From contig JAGEMR010000111.1 in NCBI GenBank assembly GCA_021030915.1, positions 33,710 through 97,709 of the forward strand: DNA of 64,000 nt, given 5' to 3'. A model generated the notes under the pieces. The model ran no database searches, was not told where the DNA came from, and saw only the letters and a list, made by a program, of their open reading frames with translations. This DNA comes from Astrothelium macrocarpum. Its lineage: Eukaryota; Ascomycota; Dothideomycetes; Trypetheliales; Trypetheliaceae. Positions 54,676-64,000 of this stretch are shown one piece after another (the first letter of the stretch is position 1; each line of letters begins with the position of its first letter). Made by a program: the position numbers and the translations under genes.

Positions 54676-56243
54676 CTAGATCTTTATTGCCCATTTCCAT
54701 TGATAGTCCAGACATGCCCAACGAGCCATCAAGTACGAAATCAATGCAATACTGGCCGAGATGACCATGACACCGATCATGACATCTGCTCCTGCAGATT
54801 TGAGCACCTGTCCACCGATCGGAATCGTAAGCAAGGTCCTATTGCATGTCAGCAATATCTTTAATAGGATTATTAGGTAGACTTACGCGAAACTGACGAC
54901 GCTGTAGCAGGTTCCAAACACTTCCCCGAACCGATCGGCAGAGCAGATTTGGCCTACGCATGAGGGAGCCAGGCTAATGAATCCACCTGTAAAAATTCCA
55001 AAAAGCACAGAAAAGAGGTACAGGACAGAAAGCTTGTGGCCGATGGAAAACCATACGCCAGCGGTGACGATGAGACTGCCTGCGATCATGAGACTCATTG
55101 TATTATAGTGGCCGTACGCGTCTGCAAATATTCCACCTGTATACCGGCCAAAGGCAGAACCACTAGCCAACATCAGTGAACGACCCCAACTTAAACAACA
55201 TGGCTTCACATACGCATTCAGAATAGCTATGATCACGAATGCCGTTTGGTTGCTAAAGCCTTGTCCGATTGCAAAGGTTGGCAACAGACCCAATGAACCA
55301 AACAAAGTGAATTCAAGACCTGTCAATTGTCTCTTCCATATTAGATACTCTTTCTCTTCTTTTTCGTGAGAAAAAAAAATGGGATACGGGGTACTCCACA
55401 AAACTTACCAAACGTTCCTACTGTGACCCATGCTAATCTCGCATCCTTTAAGCATCTTGGATCCATGGCTCCGCTTCTCTTGCCTAATGGCAAACGTCCT
55501 CTGATCAACAAATTTGCCACAGCAGTCAATACCAGCACCACCAACGCAATCAGCCTCATACTCCATTGCCAGCCCAACTTCTCCAGAGCAGGCCTCAAGA
55601 CCAGAGGAATTGCAACACCACCACAGCTGCTGCCAGCCATGGCAACCCCGTTAGCAAGCCCTCTTCTCATACGAAACCAATGAGATAGTACCGCAAGGCC
55701 GACTGTAGTCAGAGCCGCACAGCAAATGCCGCCGAGGACACCGAGGGTAAGCATAAAATGCCAATATTCTTTACATTCGGCTAATAGCACAAGGCATATT
55801 ACATATGCGCCACTTGCGATCAAATTGATCCATCGAGGGCCGTAGCGATCGAATAATGGACCAAACTGGACGCCCAAAAAGAGAGACAGGAAGACGAATA
55901 GAGAAGGGATCCAACCAATTTCAGAGTCTGTATAAGAGGACAATTGATGCTCAGCCCAGTAGGACTGGAGGATTCCGACAGACGTCATGAGTCCAAAGGT
56001 GCAGGCGAGAATCGAGAATGCTCCCAGAACCACAAGCCAAGCGTGGAGACCTCCATCGGGAAATGCAGTTGCTGCATCTGGAGGAGCTTCGGAGTTGCGA
56101 TCAAGATTAGCAAGAGCGTGAAGCTCGAAGTTTTGGCCCTGACCATGTGCGGTGGATGGTCGAGTGACCGGACATGCGTCTGCTTGGTGGAAGGCTCTAG
56201 TCTCAATTTCAGTATTTTCAGTGGTAGTAACGGTGGCGGCCAT
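54676..56243 (-). CDS. MFS monocarboxylate-type permease
   Basis: Exons 56243-55409, 55319-55214, 55162-54887 and 54838-54676 give 459 residues. Each join is supported: GTFG-LEFTLFGSLG, ILNA-GSAFGRYTGGIFAD and VVSFA-TLLTIPIGGQ. The hydrophilic N-terminus (about 70 residues) leads into PDGGLHAWLVVLGAF, the sequence that opens the fungal monocarboxylate transporter family (MCT-like, 12 TM). GPLFDRYGPRWINL is the loop 2-3 motif and GLANGVAMAGSSCGGVAIP sits in TM5. Substrate unknown; family members move monocarboxylates or riboflavin. The gene is the last intact one before the A/T-rich block, with its start about 250 bases from a transposase relic. Confidence 0.9.
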
Positions 56244-56492
56244 GGGTCAATCTGCGAATGAGCATACAATCAACAATTGAACGGGGGGGTATTAGACACC
56301 ATTATATATATATATATTTTAATCCGATCTTTCAAGATAGATCTAAAGGGAAGATTTAAATACTTCATATCAAGCAATACCCACGTTGAATTGAGTCATA
56401 CCAATTTTTGAGGCTAGACCCCGCCAGAACAACGCCGGCAACGCCCCACCAGCATCAACGAAATTATTTCAAACGCCTCAATCTCCACCACC
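56244..56492. other. MFS promoter side and edge of the A/T-rich block
   Basis: It includes a TATATATATATATATTTTAA run (56303-56322) and a C-rich leader directly before the transposase relic. Composition falls to nearly all A/T within the next few hundred bases. Confidence 0.5.
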
Positions 56493-56636
56493 ATGGCCCC
56501 AATCGATGAGACAATTGCAGATTTGAAATCGCGAGATGCGAAAGATATACGCGCGATTATAGAAAAATATAAAATACATCCTTTTACGTTATCACGATAT
56601 TTCAGAGATCTCACAACGGATACCCATATCGTATAA
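56493..56636 (+). pseudogene. relic of Fot1-type transposase N-terminus
   Basis: 47 codons from ATG to TAA: MAPIDETIADLKSRDAKDIR, then IIEKYKIHPFTLSRYFRDL. The order of a short acidic helix, then a K-Y-x-x-TLSRxFR helix, is the N-terminal helix-turn-helix of Fot1/pogo transposases. The reading frame then ends and the DNA turns A/T-rich, as expected for a mutated copy. The leader before it (CTCCACCACCATGG) is unmutated. Confidence 0.65.
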
Positions 56637-56842
56637 AAAAAAACCAATATCAACCTCTCTTCCGCGCAAAAAAAGGCTATAATTAATTATATTAATAAAT
56701 TTATATATCAAAATTTATCTTTTATAATAAAAATGATTTGAATATTTGTCAAAAATATGACTGGAATTTATCCGAAAAAGAATTGAATTAAAAAATGGAT
56801 TTTTTAAAATCAATAAATTCTTTATTTAGAATATCTAAATAT

Positions 56843-56884
56843 AACGTATCTGCATAGCGAGCGGAACAACATAACGAGCGGAAT
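56843..56884. repeat. element terminus related to the AAGCGAGYGG family
   Basis: Reads AACGTATCTGCATAGCGAGC then GGAACAACATAACGAGCGG: AACGT followed by two copies of a [AT]A[AG]CGAGCGG core. No inverted partner is found in the window. Confidence 0.55.
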
Positions 56885-56933
56885 ACCGTTCCGCATTCGT
56901 ACGAACTTTTTTTTATCAACATAATAATACTAT

Positions 56934-59885
56934 AACGTGGTACACAAGCGAGCGGTCCGCACAAGCGAGCGGTCCGCTTTTCGCGATTCTATCAATAAAA
57001 CCTGATCATATATTAATCATAATAAATCAAATTTATCTAAATTATTCAAAATTTTTTTCAAAAAAAATAATTATAATTTTCTGATAAATCTGTATATTAT
57101 GATTGATATTATTATATTATATATATTATTTTTTATGTATTTTTATTTTTATTTATTAATCAATATTTTCAGATATTTCTTTTTTTTTTTGATTATATAA
57201 TATTATTTTAATTTATTAAATTTTATTCATTTTAAAAAAAAAAAAAATTTTTATTTAATTCAATTTTTTTTAATTTTTCGATATTTATTAAATATTTTAT
57301 TTATTTTTTGAAATAATAATATTTTTTTTTTAATAAAATTATTTAATATATAATTTATTATATATTTTTTTAAAATTTAATCAATTTTAATAAAAATTAA
57401 TATTAATGAATTATTTTAATATTATATAATCTGATTTTTAATAAATTCGAATTATAAAATTATTTTGATAGAATTTTATAATATTTTTAATTTTTATAAT
57501 AAAAATAATTCTAATGAAAATATTAAAAATATTAAAATATATAATTTAATATTTAATTAAAAAATTATATTTTTTGAATTATAAAAAATAAAATCTGATT
57601 TTTTAAAATTTATTTGAATATTTTATTTTATAAAAATTTTTTTAAATATAATTATAAATATTGAAAAAAATTCAATTTTAATAATATATATAATATATAT
57701 CTGAATAAAATTCTCAATTTGATATTTATATATTTATTTTAATAAATTAAAATATCTAATATTAAATAATTGAAATATATAAAATAAATAAAAAAATATA
57801 TAAAATATAAAAATATTATTTTTTTTATAATAAAATTCAAAATTAATTAAATGATAATTTTTATAATTATTTAAAATTAAAAAATGATATTATTCAATCA
57901 TACACGATTTTATATATTTATTAAAATATTAAATTCATTTTAAATTAATTTTATTTATTATTTAATTATTATTATTTAAAAAAATAATTTAATTTTTTAA
58001 AATAATATAATTTTCATATTAATTTATAAAATGATTTTTATTTATAATTAACGTGGTACACAAGCGAGCGGTCCGCACAAGCGAGCGGTCCGTTTTCCTC
58101 ACCAATTCAATCTTCTTTTTTTAACACAAAATATCTCCATCATTAATTATATTTATGATTTTAAATAAAAGAAATTTAAATTTTGTAATTTAAATTCTAA
58201 AATAAAATCAAAATTTAAAAATCAAAATCGTTATAAAAATTTATAAAATTATTTCAAATATTTTTTATCAATAATTTAATGAATATCAATTATAAAATGA
58301 TATAATATTTAATTCATAAAAATTTAATAATATAAAAAAATTATATAATAAAAATTTTATATTCAAATTATATTTTCAAAAATATCCATTTAAAATCTTT
58401 TATATATAAAATATAATTAATTAATTTTTAATTTAATATAATATGATATATACCAGATTTAATTGAATTTCCAATTTTATTAAATAATATTCAAAATTTA
58501 AAATACGTTTTATATATAAATACGATTTTTAAAAGATTTTATATAAAAATTCCAAATTTATTCAAAATTAATTTTTATTTATATCAAATATAATAATTAA
58601 ATATAATATAAATATAATTGATATATTCAATTTTAATAAAATTGATTTTATAATAAATATTATTTTTTCTATTATAATAAATACGTATATAAATTAATAT
58701 AAAAAATCTAAAATAATTCAATTTAATAATCAAAAATAAATTATAATAATTCAGAATATCAATTTTTAAAATTAAATGATTCCATTATTTTTAATAATTA
58801 TGAATAAAAATCATATTATTTTAAAAAATTGAATTATTTTTTTAAATAATAATAATTAAATAATAAATAAAATTAATCTGAAATGAATTCAATATTTTAA
58901 TAAATATATAAAATTATATATAATTGAATGATATTATTTTTTAATTTTAAATAATTATAAAAATTATTATTCAATTAATTTTGAATTTTATTATAAAAAA
59001 AATAATATTTTTATATTTTATATATTTTTTTATTCATTTTATATATTTCAATCATTTAATATTGAATATTTTAATTCATTAAAATGGATATATGAATATT
59101 AAATTGAAAATTTTATTCAGACGTATATTATATATATTATTAAAATTGGATTCTTTTCAATATTTATAATTATATTTAAAAAAATTTTCATAAAATAAAA
59201 TATTCAGATAAATTTTAAAAGATCAGATTTTATTTTTTATAATTTGAAAAATATAATTTTTCAATTGAATATCAAATTATATATTTTAATATTTTTAATA
59301 TTTTTATCAGAATTATTTTTATTATAAAAATCAAAAATATCATAAAATTCTATTAAAATAATTTTATAGTTTAAATTTATTAAAAATTGGATTATATAAT
59401 ATTAAAATAATTCATTAATATTAATTTTTATTAAAATTTATCAAATTTTAAAAAATATATAATAAATTATATATCAAATGATTCTATTAAAAAAAAATGA
59501 TATCATTTCAAAAAATAAATAAAATATTTAATAAATATCAAAAAATTAAAAAAAACCGAATCAGATAAAAAGAATCTTTTTTTTTTAAAATAAATAAAAT
59601 TTAATAAATTAAAATAATATTATATGATCAGAAAAGAATAAAATATCTGAAAATATTGATTAATGAATAAAGATAAAAACGCGTAAAAAGTGATATATAT
59701 AATATAATAATATCAGTCACAATATACAAATTTATCAGAAAATTATAATTATCTTTTTTGAAAAAAATTTTGAATAATTTAAATAAATTTGATTTATTAT
59801 GATTAATATATGATCAGGTTTTATTGATAGAATCGCGAAAAGCGGACCGCTCGCTTGTACGGACCGCTCGCTTGTGTACCACGTT
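56934..59885. repeat. large inverted repeat, arms about 1.1 kb
   Basis: Left arm 56934-58049 and right arm about 58788-59885 are reverse complements. Read from the outside, both start AACGTGGTACACAAGCGAGC, run through CGCGATTCTATCAATAAAAC and stay alignable for over 1 kb. Differences over the stretches I compared are almost all C/T or G/A transitions, apart from one gap of about 24 bases near the inner end. The spacer (58050-58787) begins with a third copy of the same terminus. Confidence 0.82.
58050..59885. mobile_element. DNA element of about 1.84 kb with GC-bearing terminal inverted repeats
   Basis: Both ends carry AACGTGGTACACAAGCGAGC-GGTCCG plus a second ACAAGCGAGCGGTCCG copy, about 43 bases inverted. 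The interior is A/T-eroded and has no readable protein. It sits next to an inverted partial copy of its own right half (56934-58049), suggesting insertion of one copy into, or beside, another. Confidence 0.6.
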
Positions 59886-61635
59886 AATAATAAAAAGAAT
59901 TAAATTCATTATTAATCAATATATTAAAAAAATGATTTTAATAATGAAATATATTGAAATAATCAAAAATAAATTCGAAAAAGAAATTAATTATTCATAT
60001 ATTTATAATTTTAATATATTTCAATTTTAATTAATTTAATAAGAAAATATTTTTTATTTTTCAATAATATGATTTTTATTTAAAATTACGTTATTTTTAA
60101 TAATTAAAATATTTTCAAAATATTCACCGAAAAATTATTAATAAAAATATTAAATAAAAAAATTGATAAATTAAATAAATTATCAGACATAAAATATAAT
60201 AAAATTATATCAAAAATTATAATCATAAATTATTATATATATATATATATATTCATTTTTTATTATGAATATTTATTTTCTAAAATTATTTTTAAAATAT
60301 TTTTTATTGAATTTATTCATACGAATTTTAATATTATAATTAGAAATATAATATAAATCAAATTTTTTACGTTTTTAATAATCTAAATTATAATAATTTT
60401 TCATTATAAATTAAAATAATACGAAATAAAAATATATATTATTATTAATTCGTATTTAAAATTTATTATTTAAATATATATTGATATAAATATTTTTATT
60501 CAAATTAATATTTATAAATAATATTTTGATATAATAAATAAATATAAATTTCAATTTAAAATTATTTAACATAATTAAAATACGAAAATAATAATAATAA
60601 TTAATATTCATCATTAAATTCAATAAATTTCATTTAATAAATATAATCTTTTTTTTATTAATATTATTTAATATAATATTAATAAAATAAATCAATGAAT
60701 TGAAATTTAATAAAATCAATTTATTAAAATTTTTATAAATAAATAAAAAATATATTTTAAATGATTTGAAAAAAATAATTTATATTATAATAATTTTATT
60801 AAACGAATTATATTATGAATTATTTATTTTTTTATTATTTATCAGATTATTCATAATTTTATAAAAATTTGAAATAATTATATAATACGAAAATAATAAT
60901 AGAATTATATTATTTTTAATAAATCATTTTTTTTATGAATTTATTTAATTACGAATAATATAAAAAATTATTAAATTGATATTAAATCTGATATAATTAA
61001 TTTATAACAAAAAATTATAAATAAATATGATAAATTTATTATTATTAATAAATAAATAATAATGAATAAAATTAATTCTGAATAAATTTTAATATATATC
61101 TTTTTTTAATCATATATAAATGATATCGTTAATAATTTTAGAATCAAAATTGATCTAATAATATTATAATCATTATATAATTCGAATTTGAATAATTTGA
61201 TATCAATCAATAATTATAATTTTATACGTATATTTATTTTTTATTATAAAAAATATTTTTAAATCATATAATTATTGATAATCAGAATTCTGAATTATAA
61301 AAATTAATTTTTTTTATATAAAATAATGAATTATATTTTATTAGAATATATCATCAAATAATTTCAAAATAATGATAATGAATTATTTATAAATAAAATA
61401 AATAAAAATAATAAAATCTTTAATATCAAAATCGATTCAGAAAATTTGAAAAAAATTAATTTTAAAAATTTAAATAAAATAATATAAAATATTAAATTAT
61501 ATTAAATTAATTTTAATATCAAATAAATTTTGTTTCAAAAAATATTGAAAATTTTTTTTTATATAATTTATGTAAAAAAAAAATCAATATTTTTAAATCA
61601 AAAAATCGGAATAAAAATAATATTTTTTAAAATAT

Positions 61636-63488
61636 AACGTATTCCACAAGCGAGTGGAACACGAACACCAAAAAATTTATCCCATATATTTTAACGTGTA
61701 ACATTTTAATATAATAATGTGCAAATATTTCTAAAAGAATCTCGAATATAATTTATAATTCAAATTATTGAATGAAATCAATTTGATATAAAAAAAGACG
61801 CGATTATGATATATATTATTTATCGTATAATCATATATCAAAGATTTTAAAAGATATAATTTAAAATTAATATATAATCCAATTCTTTGAAATTTATAAA
61901 AATAGAAGAAGATATAATTATATATTATATATTCGATTTTGATATATGAGGATTTTTTTTTATTTATATCTGAATCTGAAATATTATAAATTTATTATTT
62001 ATTATAAAAAATGAAAAAAATAAAATAAAAAAAATTGATTTATAAATTTTGTTAAATAAAAAAACGAATTCAAAATGAAATTCAGTCAGAAATTTGATTA
62101 TTAAAAATATTTATATAAAAATTATGATATAATTGAAGATTGATTTAATTTGATATAAAATATTAAAATAAAATATGATATATTGGATAAAAATATTTGG
62201 AATTTTGATAAAAATGATTTTATAATGGGAATTATTTCAAATATTTTAAAGATTATTATTAATTTAGAAAAATATTATAAATTAAAATAGATTTAATTAA
62301 ATAATCGTGAATGAATTTTGATAATTTTAAATATCAATAAAATAAATCGAATAATTCTGTCTTTTATTATTTTTTAAAATAAAATATATCAAAATTCTTG
62401 ATATGATGAAAATTAATTATCATTTTAATGGCAAATTATAATCTCTAAAAATGATTGAATAATAAATAAATTTGAAATTGAATGAATTAAATATTTTGAT
62501 ATATATATAAAAAAAAAGATTATTAATGTATATTATTTATTAATTCTGAATGAATATAAAAATCATAATTTTATAAAATTTGAAAATTTTTGTGAAAAGA
62601 ATAAAATCATAATTTTTTATATATCGTCATATTTATCGTATTTTTTATAATTATTAAATATGGATTATTTTTCATTTTTAAAAAAAAATATATTTTCATC
62701 AGATCAAAATTTTGATATATAATTAAATCAATTATATCATAAAAATAGAATTTTTATCAATTTTTATTAATATATTTAAAATATCGATTACGAAAAATCA
62801 GATTTTAAAAGATTTTAAAAATATTAATTTTATTTTTTTTAATTTATAAAAAATATTAAATAAATTGGATATATGATTAAAAATTCTATCAGAATTTTTT
62901 TTATAAAAAATATTTTGAAAATTTAAAATACTGAAAAATATTAAAAAATTCGAATTTTAATTTATATTAATTTTTAAAAAATTTATAAATTTTCAAAAAA
63001 ATTCATCAATTGAATTTATTAAAATATTAGAAATTTTTATTAAAAATATATATATAATGATATACTAATTTGAAATTATGAAAATACGAATTCAAGAATT
63101 TAAAATAACAAATATAATCTATGTAAAATATAAAATATACAAAAAAAATATTTATAAATAAATGGAATTTTAAATAAAAAAGAAATTCAAAAATTAGATA
63201 TCACAAAAATTAATTATGCGAAATTTAGATATTTAAATGCTGATTATAATGATAGAATAGAAAATAATATCACATATCAAAGGCGTTATAAAAATTATAA
63301 AAAAATTGGACATAATATCAGAATATACGAAAATGATAAAAAAGAAGATTCTAAATCAGATATAAATAATATAGATAGAATTTTTGATAATAATATTGAA
63401 TAATTGATAATTTTTTAATTGAGGTGGTAATTTTTTTGGTATTCGTGTTCCACTCGTTTGTATGTTCCACTCGCTTGTGGAATACGTT
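61636..63488. mobile_element. second element, about 1.85 kb, with related ends
   Basis: The left end is AACGTATTCCACAAGCGAGT then GGAACACGAACACC. The right end read in reverse is AACGTATTCCACAAGCGAGT then GGAACATACAAACGAGTGGAA. The right end holds two copies of the AA[AG]CGAGTGGAAC core and the left end only one. Its length is close to the 58050-59885 element, so the two look like related families. The interior is A/T-eroded except for a partly preserved stretch at 63158-63403. Confidence 0.65.
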
Positions 63489-63906
63489 ATTGATTTTTTT
63501 TATATAAATTGATATATTATTTATATAAAATAGGTATATTTTCCACCAAAATTAATTTATTTTATATTAATATATATATTTATATACGATTATATACATT
63601 TTCATTTATTATATTTTTCAAATTTTCAATTAAATTTAAAGAATTTTAATATCTTCAATTTTCTATTTTATATAATTTATTAATAATAATAAATTCCGAT
63701 CTTTATAAAAAAATCAATTATTTATAAAAACTCAAAAAATTTTATAAAAAATTTTAAAATAAATTCATATTCAAATTTTTCAATATTATAAAATGATTCT
63801 TATTTTAAATGATCAAAAATTCTCATATATATTAAATTTTAAAAATTAAATTTGATATTATTATTATAAAATTGAAAATTCTGAAATTATTCTTTCATTA
63901 TTAAAT

Positions 63907-64000
63907 CAATTTTCTTTATCAATTCAATTTTCTTTATCAATTCAATTTTCTTTATCAATTCAATTTTCTTTATCAATTCAATTTTCTTTATCAATTCAAT
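63907..64000. repeat. 18-bp tandem satellite running off the right edge
   Basis: The unit TTTTCTTTATCAATTCAA repeats about five times with no visible differences to the last base of the window. Confidence 0.92.

Larger units (their letters stand above)
56637..64000. other. A/T isochore built of degraded transposons
   Basis: Over 7 kb almost entirely of A and T, with no gene of normal composition. GC occurs mainly as isolated TCA, TGA and ACG and in a few GC-bearing blocks that mark element ends. Duplicated parts differ by C/T and G/A transitions, the mark of repeat-induced point mutation. Short frames in it are low-complexity I/N/K/F peptides and are not called. Confidence 0.85.

Noticed and set aside
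59824..60030. 68-codon frame starting in an element terminus
   Set aside because: It runs from a terminal repeat into A/T-rich DNA and encodes an I/K/N-rich chance peptide.

Overview
The window is nuclear DNA of a filamentous ascomycete (Pezizomycotina). Genes carry short GT-AG introns of about 50-140 bases with CTAAC/CTGAC-type branch sites. Several proteins are typical of that group: Ppg1, Nuf2, Bqt4-like, AP-3 beta, a GH5 mannanase and MFS permeases. The gene-rich part gives way to almost pure A/T transposon DNA on the right. A Leotiomycete is a reasonable guess, but the sequence alone does not prove it. I rebuilt exon structures by hand from frame continuity and splice signals.

Layout. 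0-6 kb: a secreted, repeat-rich mucin-like protein running off the left edge, a small hypothetical gene, and a possible RecA-fold recombination accessory protein. 6-16 kb: AP-3 beta, a prion-like Q/P/Y-rich nuclear-looking protein, the phosphatase Ppg1 and the kinetochore protein Nuf2. 16-20 kb: a long apparently empty stretch, then a 933-residue disordered basic protein. 24-31 kb: a thioredoxin with a mitochondrial-type leader, RhoGDI with a very large first intron that encloses a 641-codon gene on the same strand, and a Bqt4-like inner-nuclear-membrane KilA-N protein. 33-42 kb: a secreted cysteine-rich single-pass membrane protein, a class I methyltransferase, a poorly resolved small gene, a GH5 mannanase broken by one stop codon, and a Golgi apyrase. 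43-45 kb: a pogo/Fot1-type DNA transposon eroded to A/T, with a clean solo LTR inserted in it. 46-56 kb: a glutamine amidotransferase-like protein, a 14-TM MFS exporter, a small conserved-looking protein, an SRPK-like kinase and a monocarboxylate-type MFS permease.

From about 56.3 kb to the end the DNA is an A/T isochore of dead transposons. It holds a Fot1-like transposase start, a pair of inverted arms of about 1.1 kb that differ by transitions, two elements of about 1.84-1.85 kb whose ends carry GC-bearing repeats of an AAGCGAGYGG core, and an 18-bp satellite at the right edge. The C and G that survive here lie mostly in TCA/TGA and ACG, which is not the simple CpA-depletion pattern of textbook repeat-induced point mutation.

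There is no obvious metabolic cluster. The genes are housekeeping (vesicle traffic, phosphatase, kinetochore, redox, Rho signalling, nuclear envelope, Golgi glycosylation), with accessory secreted or transport genes toward the right. The observations most worth following are the nested gene and possible in-frame fusion inside RhoGDI, the nonsense codon in the mannanase, the dated nesting of the solo LTR, and the palindromic A/T-rich element with its end-repeat family.
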